Shown one piece after another: positions 7,134-14,329 of a DNA stretch of 25,347 nt. The position numbers and the translations under genes were made by a program. Position 1 is the stretch's first letter. Each line of letters begins with the position of its first letter. Below the pieces are notes generated by a model. The model was given only the letters and a program-made list of their open reading frames with translations. It had not been told where the DNA came from and ran no database searches. Source of the DNA: JASSUD01 sp031963225 (GTDB lineage Bacteria; Pseudomonadota; Gammaproteobacteria; Burkholderiales; Burkholderiaceae); the NCBI GenBank assembly GCA_031963225.1, contig JASSUD010000043.1, forward strand, positions 1-25,347, in the 5' to 3' direction.

Positions 7134-7388
7134 CTAGCAGATTTGGGAGAAGCTGTTATTCGCAGATTTATTTTGGTTTAATTTTTCCTCTAGCACCTTT
7201 ATCATTTCGTCCAATTTATTATTCATTCTCTCTTGACCTTTTTGAATACGGTCAGCTATTTTTCTTATATCATTATCTACTTCTTCAACTTCTGAAAGCT
7301 TTTCTTCAGGTGACGTTATTTTATTGAACTCTATAGACTGGCTACTTAATAACTGTTGACTAGTTTGTGAAGTAATTATGTTAGACAT
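7134..7388 (-). CDS. Small coiled-coil protein, partner of the 347-aa protein (84 aa)
   Basis: The gene lies 45 nt downstream of the 347-aa gene on the same strand, with GAGAAG about 8 nt before ATG at 7388, so the two form a likely operon. The product is a soluble, charged helix: a Ser/Gln-rich N-terminus (MSNIITSQTSQQLLSSQS), then a heptad-like stretch from about residue 28 to 75 with KIADRIQKGQERMNNKLDEM. The paralogue at 9556-9816 is clearly related but only about half identical, far less than the near-identical core of the neighbouring membrane proteins. No known family is recognised. A plausible role is to pair through coiled coils with the C-terminal coiled coil of its neighbour, as partner, chaperone or immunity protein. 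That role is inferred from linkage and co-divergence. Confidence 0.7.
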   Translation of the reverse strand: MSNIITSQTSQQLLSSQSIEFNKITSPEEKLSEVEEVDNDIRKIADRIQKGQERMNNKLDEMIKVLEEKLNQNKSANNSFSQIC

Positions 7389-7433
7389 TTTACAATCTTC
7401 TCAGGATGATTAATCAATGAAAGAAGGATATTT

Positions 7434-8477
7434 TCATTGACTTGTATGGTTAGAAGAGATGCTACTATTTGCATTTCGTATAAGTTGCTCAAACAAATTT
7501 TCCATTTTGTCTAGTTTAGCGTCAAGTTTGTCATTTCTCGCTTCAAGAACATTAATGATTTCTGTCTGCGCACTGTTAAGAGCATATGCATGTGAATCCA
7601 ATTTTTTATTCTGTTCTGCCTGTCCAATAAGAAGCATCTTTTGTTCGCTATCTCTTCCATCAGCAGGAAACATGGCAACAATAGTTTCCAGGTAATGAAT
7701 CAATGGATTAAAGATGTCATCGCGAATCTCTTGCGCATTACGCTCTTCTTTTTTCACCAGGTCAGCCCAGAACCAGGTACCTGCTTTTAGCAATGCAGCC
7801 AGTGTACTGATAATAAAAGGTGTAGTAACAGCCATTATGTTAGACACTACTAGCAATCCTACACTCAGTGCCCAACCCCAAGTACTAATTGCAAATCCAA
7901 CGGTATAACTCAGGCTTTTATTTAAAAGCTCTAAACCTATTAGCAACTGGCATTTTGGAATATCTAATGGCGTACCCGCTGAATCCTTGTAATCTTTAAT
8001 ATCTAAAATAAGTTTATTCCATTTTGCATAAATTTCTCCGCGCAGTTCTGCGTCTAAAGTAGATGAAGAATCCAGCAACTCAATAATGGTCAATGCTCTA
8101 AAAACCAAAGCATTGCCTAGGTGAATATCTTCTTCATTCTTAGCGGTTTGCGCTGCAGAAATCGCGTTTGCTTTGCTATGCCAAGCATATTTTTCAGGCA
8201 AGCTTGGCATATCATGCACAAGCATGGCATCTACAAATTTTTGGATAAGCTTGACGTTAACTACCCATTTTTCATCTTGTGCGCCAAAAAGTGGGGAGGC
8301 ATTCGTGAACGCAATCTTAGGCACCACTGGCCCGTGCGTCCTAATATCGGCGTAGCCTTCATCCGCCTGAAACAGCCTATCTTTACTCAGCCTAGAGCCC
8401 AGACTCGAAACTGAATCGCATCTTTTTCGACTGACATTAGAGTGAGAATCCGTTGCAACACTTCCTATTCCTGGCAT
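7434..8477 (-). CDS. Membrane-hairpin/coiled-coil protein, copy A (347 aa)
   Basis: Unrecognised family, with paralogues at 9892-10968 and, more distantly, 646-2067. There is no signal peptide. Residues 1-45 are Ser-rich and variable. Residues 46-185 form a conserved helical domain (THGPVVPKIAFTNASPLFGA). Residues about 190-238 are a hydrophobic hairpin (FAISTWGWALSVGLLVVSN, then TTPFIISTLAALL). Residues about 245-270 hold DDIFNPLIHYLETIVAMFPA. The C-terminal 60 residues are coiled coil (VLEARNDKLDAKLDKMENLF). A strong AAGGAG lies 6 nt before ATG at 8477. The layout resembles Inc-type or pore-forming membrane proteins, but no motif proves either. It is probably co-transcribed with the 84-aa gene downstream. 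Residues about 46-290 are almost identical to copy B, while both termini differ. Confidence 0.82.
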   Translation of the reverse strand: MPGIGSVATDSHSNVSRKRCDSVSSLGSRLSKDRLFQADEGYADIRTHGPVVPKIAFTNASPLFGAQDEKWVVNVKLIQKFVDAMLVHDMPSLPEKYAWHSKANAISAAQTAKNEEDIHLGNALVFRALTIIELLDSSSTLDAELRGEIYAKWNKLILDIKDYKDSAGTPLDIPKCQLLIGLELLNKSLSYTVGFAISTWGWALSVGLLVVSNIMAVTTPFIISTLAALLKAGTWFWADLVKKEERNAQEIRDDIFNPLIHYLETIVAMFPADGRDSEQKMLLIGQAEQNKKLDSHAYALNSAQTEIINVLEARNDKLDAKLDKMENLFEQLIRNANSSISSNHTSQ

Positions 8478-8886
8478 GCTGCACTCCTTTCCTCATACGA
8501 GGAGAAAATGTAACCATGCAGTACGGTTAACGCACTTAGATCACCAAAATATTCTATGCATATAAGTTTCAATATTTCTTCCTATGCTTTTTTTTAATTT
8601 TTTTTGTATGAATAATTTTCTAGCGCACCAATATACTGCCCCCCTAGAAAACTCTTATTATTATTGAAGAGAACAAGAGTATCACACCTTTTTCTGATTC
8701 GCCACACAGAAAATTCCTTACATTACTTATCTGTACGGCCCCTATTTGTAATGGTTTGGACCATCAAAATGTCTACGGGAATTTTCTGAAATTTGGCTTT
8801 TTATAGCGCCTTATTTGTATCTTACGACCTATGTCCAAAGTAAGTAATAGTCCTACTTATACCTAACTCCTTCGATTGCCTTAGAT
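8478..8886. other. Conserved leader between copy A and the xseA fragment
   Basis: There is no gene in this stretch of about 410 bp. It is about 90% or more similar, by eye, to 10969-11379 in unit 2, so it was carried in the duplication. It should contain the minus-strand promoter of the 347-aa gene; in unit 2 the equivalent also serves xseA in the other direction. A near-palindrome cctcatacgagg (8491-8502) lies just upstream of the ribosome site, and an A/T-rich tract lies at about 8585-8610. I could not place -35/-10 boxes with confidence. Confidence 0.5.
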
Positions 8887-9228
8887 CCGTGATTTCTGTG
8901 AGCGTATTGACACGCACTATTCACACCTGGCTAGAGCAAACTTTTACGCAGGCATGGATTTCTGGTGAAATTTCTAATTTCACACAGGCTTCTAACGGGC
9001 ATTGGTATTTTGTTTTAAACCACGTGGGGATTTGCAGCTAACTGTAGATAGCATCCGTCATACTGGGTTAGCACGTCTATACGAAGCATTTTTACGGTTA
9101 AAACGTACCTTGGAGGAGGCAGAACTCTTTAGCGCAGAGCGTAAACGTGCCCTGCCCCTGCATCCCAAGATAATCGGCATCATTACTTCTCCGCAAGCCG
9201 CGGCGTTCCATAACGTACTCACCACACT
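8887..9228 (+). pseudogene. xseA: xseA 5' fragment with deletions
   Basis: This repeats codons about 30-181 of the intact xseA at 11392-12813 and stops abruptly at the duplication junction. The start codon and first 29 codons are missing: the leader joins directly to ccgtgatttctgtgag. A further 115 bp (equivalent to 11613-11727) are deleted after tttgttttaaa, shifting the frame and removing part of the OB-fold. It cannot make exonuclease VII subunit. A downstream 96-aa open frame (9002-9292) fuses the residual XseA-like codons to the membrane helix of the small protein. It has a TTG start with no ribosome site and is probably not expressed. Confidence 0.92.
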
Positions 9229-9307
9229 CTTTTTTGTATTGATTGTTATGGCAGGAGCAGGGTTATTGCTGTTGAATCACTTTTCTGTGTAAAAGCAATA
9301 ATTATAA

Positions 9308-9490
9308 GTTGGTGGTGTGCATGTTGGGGTTCCTTCGTCACCACCAACCTACCGTCCATTGTAGGTTGGTGGCGAGGTACAAACCCCAACATGATGACCG
9401 CTATCCTTTTGAGCTGCATATGCAGCTCAAAAGCGATGGGTATCAGTTTGTGTGTGCATGTTGGGGTTCTCTGCGTCCCGCCAACCTACC
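9308..9490. repeat. Palindromic repeat element, copy 2 (composite)
   Basis: The layout is the same as in copy 1: an extra half arm (about 9308-9353), then a full element with arms gtaggttggtggcgaggtac and the mirror gttggggttctctgcgtccc. The centre at 9407-9432 is a perfect 26-bp palindrome around gagctgcatatgcagctc. It sits downstream of the minus-strand 86-aa gene. Confidence 0.85.
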
Positions 9491-9555
9491 CGATTAAAGA
9501 ATGTTGCTTGCCTCTCGACCTGCGAATCATTTTTATTGCATATAAAAATATACTC

Positions 9556-9816
9556 TTACGCTAGCAAATCTTGGGAAGCGTTGCTACTCGCAGATTTATT
9601 TTGATCTATTTTGTCCTTTAGCATCTGTATCATTTTGTCCAAATTTTCATGCATTTCCCGTTGATCTTTTCGAATATCAGCAACTATTTTGCTTATATCA
9701 TCCTCTACTTTTTCAACTTCTAAAAGTTTTTCTTCAGGTAGTTTTATTTTATTGGACTCTATAGGCTGGCCACGCAATAGCTGTTGAGTGTTTGTTGGAG
9801 TAATAGCATTAGACAT
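9556..9816 (-). CDS. Small coiled-coil protein, partner of the 358-aa protein (86 aa)
   Basis: Paralogue of the 84-aa protein at 7134-7388. It shares the frame MSN-I-T-QQLL and PEEKL-EVE-VDDI-KI, but many heptad positions differ (for example KDQREMHENLDKMIQMLKDK). It lies 75 nt downstream of the 358-aa gene on the same strand, with GGGAAG before ATG at 9816. It is predicted to be one long soluble helix. The changes accompany a rewritten C-terminal coiled coil in the 358-aa neighbour, which would fit a specific pairing of the two products. The function is unknown. Confidence 0.7.
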   Translation of the reverse strand: MSNAITPTNTQQLLRGQPIESNKIKLPEEKLLEVEKVEDDISKIVADIRKDQREMHENLDKMIQMLKDKIDQNKSASSNASQDLLA

Positions 9817-9891
9817 TTTAATAATCTTCCCGGATAATTAGTCAATAAAAAAAAGGGCTTCATTGACTTGAATGGTTATAAGAGGCATGAA

Positions 9892-10968
9892 CTACTTGTT
9901 CTGTATCAATTTTTTAATCAAATCGTTCATTTCATCCATCTTATCTCTGAGTTCTTTATTTTCCACTTGGATGGTAGTGAGGTCTGTCTGTGCATTGTTA
10001 AAAGCAGGTTTATGTAAAATTTGATCCATTTTATCTTTGAGCTCTTTATTTTCCGTTTGGATTTTAGCGAGTTCATGTTTAAGAGCATCTGTATGTGAAT
10101 CCAATTTTTTATTCTGTTCTGCCTGCCCAACAAGAAGCATTTTTTGTTCGCTATCTCTTCCATCAGCAGGAAACATGGCAATAATAGTTTCCAGGTAATG
10201 AATCAATGGATTAAAGATATCGTCATGAATCTCTTGCGCATTACGCTCTTCTTTTTTCGCCAGGTCAGCCCAGAACCAGGTGCCTGCTTTTAGCAATGCA
10301 GCCAGTGTACTGATAATAAAAGGTGTAGTGACAGCCATTATGTTAGACACTACTAGCAATCCTACACTCAGTGCCCAACCCCAAGTACTAATTGCAAATC
10401 CAACGGTATAACTCAGGCTTTTATTTAAAAGCTCTAAACCTATTAGCAACTGGCATTTTGGAATATCTAATGGCGTACCCGCTGAATCCTTGTAATCTTT
10501 AATATCTAAAATAAGTTTATTCCATTTTGCATAAATTTCTCCGCGCAGTTCTGCGTCTAAAGTAGATGAAGAATCCAGCAACTCAATAATGGTCAATGCT
10601 CTAAAAACCAAAGCATTGCCTAGGTGAATATCTTCTTCATTCTTAGCGGTTTGCGCTGCAGAAATCGCGTTTGCTTTGCTATGCCAAGCATATTTTTCAG
10701 GCAAGCTTGGCATATCATGCACAAGCATGGCATCTACAAATTTTTGGGTAAGCTTGATGTTAGCTACCCATTTTTCGTCTTGTGCGCCAAAAAGTGGGGA
10801 TGCATTTGTAAACGCAATCTTAGGCACTACTGGCCCATGCGTCCTAATATGGATGTAGCTTTCATCGGCCTGCAACAGCTTATCTTTACTTAGTCTAGAG
10901 CCCTGACTCGAGTCTGAATCATAGGTTTTCTGACTGGCATTAGAGCGAATACTTCCTACTCCTGGCAT
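9892..10968 (-). CDS. Membrane-hairpin/coiled-coil protein, copy B (358 aa)
   Basis: Near-identical to copy A over residues about 40-285, including the hydrophobic hairpin (GWALSVGLLVVS) and NPLIHYLETIIAMFPA. The N-terminal 35 residues and the whole C-terminal coiled coil differ. The C-terminus carries an internal duplication: IQTENKELKDKMDQI and IQVENKELRDKMDEM lie 29 residues apart, so this coiled coil seems to have grown by repeat. AAGGAG lies 6 nt before ATG at 10968, and a perfect 12-bp palindrome (cctcatatgagg, 10982-10993) sits just upstream in the leader. The 86-aa gene follows on the same strand. There is no signal peptide and no known family; a membrane-inserting effector or a membrane scaffold are both possible. 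Confidence 0.82.
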   Translation of the reverse strand: MPGVGSIRSNASQKTYDSDSSQGSRLSKDKLLQADESYIHIRTHGPVVPKIAFTNASPLFGAQDEKWVANIKLTQKFVDAMLVHDMPSLPEKYAWHSKANAISAAQTAKNEEDIHLGNALVFRALTIIELLDSSSTLDAELRGEIYAKWNKLILDIKDYKDSAGTPLDIPKCQLLIGLELLNKSLSYTVGFAISTWGWALSVGLLVVSNIMAVTTPFIISTLAALLKAGTWFWADLAKKEERNAQEIHDDIFNPLIHYLETIIAMFPADGRDSEQKMLLVGQAEQNKKLDSHTDALKHELAKIQTENKELKDKMDQILHKPAFNNAQTDLTTIQVENKELRDKMDEMNDLIKKLIQNK

Positions 10969-11391
10969 GCTGCACTCCTTTCCTCATATGAGGCAAAAAT
11001 GTAACCATGCAGCACGGCTAACGCACTCAGATCACCACAATATTGTATGCATATAGGTTTCAATATTTCTTCCTATGCTTTTCTTATGATTTTTTTCGTA
11101 TGAATAGTTTTCTATCGCACCAATATACTGGCCTCTAGAAAACTCTTATTGTTATTAGAGGTGATAAGAATATCATACCTTTTTCTGATTCGCCACACAG
11201 AAAACTCCTTGCATTACTTATGTGTACAGCCCCTATTTGTAATGGTTCGGTCCCTCAAAAATGTCTACGGGAATTATCTGAAATTTGGCTTTTTATAGCG
11301 CCTTATCTGTATCCTACGGTCTATATCCAAAGTAAGTAATCCTACTCATACCTAACTCCTTCGATTGCCTTAAATAGGTATTCAAAAAACC
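10969..11391. other. Divergent leader between copy B and xseA
   Basis: There is no gene in this stretch of about 420 bp. It is the unit-2 version of 8478-8886 and must supply the promoters of both the minus-strand 358-aa gene and plus-strand xseA. The only clear element is the palindrome cctcatatgagg at 10982-10993. It continues as far as attgccttaa near 11370, then diverges from unit 1, where the xseA start was deleted. Confidence 0.5.
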
Positions 11392-12813
11392 ATGGCCTCT
11401 TCCTGGAATATCCCCAAGCAGCGTACGTTTTTACCTTCTGCTCAGCAGAACACACATTCAGCGCCTTCTGGCGCAGAGGCCGTGATTTCTGTGAGCGTAT
11501 TGACACGCACTATTCACACCTGGCTAGAGCAGACTTTTACGCAGGCATGGATTTCTGGTGAAATTTCTAATTTCACACAGGCTTCGAGTGGGCATTGGTA
11601 TTTTGTTTTAAAGGATGCGGGCGCGCAGATTCGCTGTGTGATGTTTCGTTCGCGTACTGCATATGTTGAGAAGATCCCGCAAGAAGGGGATCATATTGAA
11701 GTGCGTGCCACTGCAACGCTCTATGAACCGCGTGGGGATTTGCAGCTAACTGTAGATAGCATCCGTCATACTGGTTTAGGGCGTCTATACGAAGCATTTT
11801 TACGGTTAAAACGTACCTTGGAGGAGGCAGGGCTCTTTAGCGCAGAGCGTAAACGCCCCCTGCCCTTGCATCCCAAGACAATCGGCATCATTACTTCCCC
11901 GCAAGCTGCGGCACTCCATGACGTACTCACCACACTGGCGCGGCGCTCTCCTCATATACGCGTTATCTTATACCCCGCTCCTGTGCAAGGTGCACAGGCT
12001 GCGGCTCAGTTGGTAGAGCAAATTAAGTGCGCAGGAGCGCGCGCTGAAGTAGATGTTTTATTGCTTTGCCGTGGAGGAGGTTCGATTGAAGATTTATGGG
12101 CCTTTAATGATGAAAAACTAGCTCATGCTATAGCGGCCTGCCCATTACCTATTATTACAGGCATAGGGCATGAAACTGATTTCACTATTGCCGATTTTGT
12201 AGCGGATGTACGTGCGCCTACACCAACTGCTGCTGCCGAGTATGCGGGTGCTGAGTGTCTGACGCTCAGGCGTACGCTCAAAGCCATGCATATGCAGCTC
12301 AACAGAGCGTGCATGCGCTTTATCGAACAGCGTTTTTTGCGTATGGATTATTTAGCACAGCGGCTTATGAGCCCTCGCCAGCAGCTTGAACATAGGCGCA
12401 AACACCTCGGTTATCTTTTTGGACGGCTCACGCAAATCACTACGCATACGGCACAAGGTAGACAGCATCAGCTTGCCAAGCTACAGATGCGTTTGCACGC
12501 TGCCCGTCCTAATTATTTACATACTCGTGCCCTGCTGGAGCCCCTCACTCGCCAACTTCATATAAGCATCGCGCGTGTATGTAAAACACAGCATGCGATC
12601 TTAAATAATAGGGCAGCGCGCTTGGAATTACTCAATCCACAACATACATTAGAGCGTGGATATGCTGCATTAATTAACCCGCAAACTGGCCAGGCTATAC
12701 GTTCAGTCGATGCATTTTTCCCCGGACAGCATATTCGGGTGCATGTAGCGCTTGGACGAGCCAAAATCGGAATCAGTGAAGTGATGGATGTCCAATCTTT
12801 CTGTAATCCTTAA
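11392..12813 (+). CDS. xseA: Exodeoxyribonuclease VII large subunit
   Basis: Large subunit of the cytosolic single-strand exonuclease (with XseB, not in this window) acting in mismatch repair and recombination. The 473-aa length is usual. The N-terminal OB-fold spans about residues 30-125 (VISVSVLTRTIHTWLEQTF, WISGEISNFTQASSGHWYFV). The catalytic core shows IGIITSPQAAALHDVL, LLCRGGGSIEDLWAFNDE, GIGHETDFTIADFVADVRAP and TPTAAAE. A coiled-coil C-terminal half ends with LERGYAAL. The first 29 residues are a poorly conserved Ser/Gln-rich extension, and no strong ribosome site precedes ATG at 11392, so a slightly later start is possible. The gene spans the right end of the tandem duplication but is intact. 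msrB and sodB follow on the same strand. Confidence 0.96.
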   Translation: MASSWNIPKQRTFLPSAQQNTHSAPSGAEAVISVSVLTRTIHTWLEQTFTQAWISGEISNFTQASSGHWYFVLKDAGAQIRCVMFRSRTAYVEKIPQEGDHIEVRATATLYEPRGDLQLTVDSIRHTGLGRLYEAFLRLKRTLEEAGLFSAERKRPLPLHPKTIGIITSPQAAALHDVLTTLARRSPHIRVILYPAPVQGAQAAAQLVEQIKCAGARAEVDVLLLCRGGGSIEDLWAFNDEKLAHAIAACPLPIITGIGHETDFTIADFVADVRAPTPTAAAEYAGAECLTLRRTLKAMHMQLNRACMRFIEQRFLRMDYLAQRLMSPRQQLEHRRKHLGYLFGRLTQITTHTAQGRQHQLAKLQMRLHAARPNYLHTRALLEPLTRQLHISIARVCKTQHAILNNRAARLELLNPQHTLERGYAALINPQTGQAIRSVDAFFPGQHIRVHVALGRAKIGISEVMDVQSFCNP

Positions 12814-12824
12814 ATCTAGGGTCC

Positions 12825-12851
12825 TTAGAAAGATAAAAGAACCGCTATAAT
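12825..12851 (+). promoter_or_regulatory. Possible promoter of msrB
   Basis: A perfect -10 hexamer TATAAT at 12846-12851 lies 24 nt before the msrB start. The -35 is poor (TTAGAA at 12825-12830, 15-nt spacer). Transcription would give a very short leader, and read-through from xseA is equally possible. Confidence 0.35.
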
Positions 12852-12875
12852 TTACTTTTCGCTGAGTATATCCAT

Positions 12876-13244
12876 ATGTCCTCTAAACCTTTATCGGATC
12901 TGGCCTATCAGGTTACGCAATGCCAAGCCACAGAGTCGGCATTTACGGGAAAGTATTGGGATCACTGGGCAGTGGGCCAGTATCTTTGCATCTGTTGCGC
13001 AACGCCCCTTTTTGCTTCGAGTGCGAAGTATCAAAGCCAGTGCGGCTGGCCTAGTTTTAAGCAGCCGATTAACCAAACGGTAATAGCAGAGCATCCGGAT
13101 CACTCCCATGGCATGGTACGTACGGAAGTGCGTTGTAGTGCTTGTAGTGCCCATTTGGGGCATGTATTTCCCGATGGCCCCGCTCCTTTAGGCTTACGTT
13201 ATTGTATTAATTCAGCTGCCCTTGAGTTTCAACCAGACGCTTAA
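12876..13244 (+). CDS. msrB: Peptide-methionine (R)-S-oxide reductase
   Basis: A cytosolic repair enzyme that reduces the R epimer of methionine sulfoxide in proteins, recycled by thioredoxin. The 122-aa product contains the full MsrB fold: GKYWDHWAVGQYLCICC, the QCGWPSF substrate loop, HGMVRTEVRCSACSAHLGHV and RYCINSAAL. Cys110 in RYCINS is the catalytic residue. The pairs C38/C41 and C87/C90 are the structural zinc ligands. The start MSSKPLSDLAYQ matches the usual short N-terminus, but no strong ribosome site is seen. It lies between xseA (62 nt upstream) and sodB, so two oxidative-stress enzymes are side by side. Confidence 0.95.
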   Translation: MSSKPLSDLAYQVTQCQATESAFTGKYWDHWAVGQYLCICCATPLFASSAKYQSQCGWPSFKQPINQTVIAEHPDHSHGMVRTEVRCSACSAHLGHVFPDGPAPLGLRYCINSAALEFQPDA

Positions 13245-13304
13245 AGCGATTAGTTCTGAGCCTGTATTGAATCTTCTTTTTTGCCTTCACCGTTCAGGAA
13301 CACA

Positions 13305-13892
13305 ATGACACACACCCTCCCCCCCTTACCTTATGAAAAAAATGCGCTTGAGCCACATATGTCTCAAGAAACACTAGAGTTTCACTATGGCAAGCATCAT
13401 CAAACCTATGTGACCACGCTCAATACCTTGATTGCTGGCACTCCTTTTGAAAATGACTCGCTGGAAGCCATTATTAAAAAAGCCCCTGCAGGCCCCATTT
13501 TTAATAATGCAGCCCAGATTTGGAACCATACTTTTTTCTGGAATAGCCTAAGCCCCAATGGCGGTAAAGCGCCTACTGGTGCGCTAGCCCATGCTCTTAA
13601 TGCGAAGTGGGGGTCCTATGAGCAATTTAAAGAAGCCTGGACCAAAGCTTCACTCACCCTCTTTGGTGCAGGATGGGTATGGCTGGTGAAGCAAGCTGAT
13701 GGCGCATTAGAGATTGTGCAAACCAGTAATGCAGCCACGCCCTTAAGCCAAGGCACCACTGCATTGCTTACTCTCGATGTTTGGGAGCATGCTTATTACA
13801 TCGACTACCGCAATGCACGCGCCAAATTTGTGGAAAACTTTTGGAATATTGTGAATTGGGATTTTGCTAGCGATAATTTTGTAGCTGCTTAA
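13305..13892 (+). CDS. sodB: Superoxide dismutase, iron type
   Basis: Converts superoxide to oxygen and hydrogen peroxide in the cytosol. The 195-aa product shows metal ligands His27 (LEFHYGKHHQTY), His75 (QIWNHTFFW), and Asp158 and His162 (LDVWEHAYYIDYRN). Iron-type features are Ala69-Ala70-Gln71 (FNNAAQIWNH), with the active-site Gln in the N-terminal domain, and FGAGWVWLV. The start at ATG 13305 follows AGGAA by 5 nt and gives the canonical MTHTLPPLPYEKNALEPHMS. An in-frame TTG at 13281 adds 8 unrelated residues and is unlikely. A strong hairpin terminator follows the stop by 5 nt, so this is the last gene of the xseA-msrB-sodB run. Confidence 0.97.
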   Translation: MTHTLPPLPYEKNALEPHMSQETLEFHYGKHHQTYVTTLNTLIAGTPFENDSLEAIIKKAPAGPIFNNAAQIWNHTFFWNSLSPNGGKAPTGALAHALNAKWGSYEQFKEAWTKASLTLFGAGWVWLVKQADGALEIVQTSNAATPLSQGTTALLTLDVWEHAYYIDYRNARAKFVENFWNIVNWDFASDNFVAA

Positions 13893-13897
13893 TTTTA

Positions 13898-13947
13898 GTG
13901 CATAAAAAAAATAGGACCCTAATGCGGGTCCTATTTTTTTTATGCAC
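13898..13947. terminator. Bidirectional intrinsic terminator
   Basis: A perfect 22-bp inverted repeat (13898-13919 and 13926-13947) with a 6-nt loop TAATGC. The stem top is GC-rich (ataggaccc / gggtcctat) and flanked by A8 and T8, so it works in both directions. It ends sodB on the plus strand and the 94-aa gene on the minus strand. Confidence 0.95.
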
Positions 13948-13963
13948 GGATAGCAGGGCTACA

Positions 13964-14248
13964 CTATCCAAATATTTTTATACAAGCTATTACAGCAATT
14001 GTTAAGCTAACTTGCGTAAAAAAAAGGCTAACCATCCATTTAATCATATCGGTTTTGAAATTTTCGATCGTGCTATTAATATCACTTTTTATTTCACGCT
14101 TGATTTCTTTTATTTCATGACGAAGCTGATCAAATGCGCGATCTTGACCTATTTCCTTCACAGCATGTGCAATAAGCTCAGCCATTCCTGATCTCTCAAG
14201 ATTTTTATACTGTTCAAATATATTGAAATCAAACGCTGCAGCAGACAT
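13964..14248 (-). CDS. Small coiled-coil protein with C-terminal membrane anchor (94 aa)
   Basis: The first 25 residues are mixed (MSAAAFDFNIFEQYKNLERS), then a charged helix runs from about 30 to 72 with the core DQLRHEIKEIKREIKSDINS. A C-terminal hydrophobic span follows (about 73-92: VSLFFTQVSLTIAVIACIKI). This layout (short helical head, coiled coil, DxIKWM, single TM at the end) resembles DUF1640/CCDC90-type small coiled-coil proteins found in many Proteobacteria, whose role is unknown. The start is well supported by GGGGAGGGG just before ATG at 14248. It shares the terminator at 13898-13947 with sodB, coming from the other side. The family assignment is tentative. Confidence 0.7.
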   Translation of the reverse strand: MSAAAFDFNIFEQYKNLERSGMAELIAHAVKEIGQDRAFDQLRHEIKEIKREIKSDINSTIENFKTDMIKWMVSLFFTQVSLTIAVIACIKIFG

Positions 14249-14329
14249 ACCCCTCCCCTTTTTTCATTTCGATAACTTTAACAAAACTCAATCAAAATAT
14301 CAACCAATTAAGTTAAATTAAAACTGAAA

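Larger units (their letters stand above)
6835..9228. repeat. Tandem duplication unit 1 (decayed copy)
   Basis: This unit starts in the hydrophobic-helix codons of the 48-aa gene copy (T run before gtattgattgttatgg) and ends inside xseA (caccacact). Immediately after, the same start sequence recurs at 9230. Contents in order: 3' end of the small membrane gene, palindromic repeat, 84-aa and 347-aa genes (both minus), leader, xseA fragment. Against unit 2 it has lost about 100 bp around the xseA start and 115 bp inside xseA, and carries many point changes. Confidence 0.9.
9230..11936. repeat. Tandem duplication unit 2 (intact copy)
   Basis: This repeats 6835-9228 in the same order and orientation: 63 bp of the small membrane gene 3' end (9230-9292, LFFVLIVMAGAGLLLLNHFSV less its first residue), palindromic repeat, 86-aa gene, 358-aa gene, leader and xseA codons 1-181. 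Here xseA continues uninterrupted past 11936, so this unit keeps the functional gene. The core of the large gene (about 10190-10740 against 7690-8240) differs at only a handful of bases, while the flanks of the module have diverged more. Confidence 0.9.

Noticed and set aside
6801..7327. Several plus- and minus-strand open frames across the palindromic repeat
   Set aside because: They arise because the repeat lacks stops in some frames; the same nonsense frames recur in the other repeat copies.
8121..10893. Plus-strand frames of 60-97 codons antisense to the two large membrane-hairpin genes
   Set aside because: They are shadows of the conserved minus-strand coding frames, repeated only because the region is duplicated; no ribosome sites.
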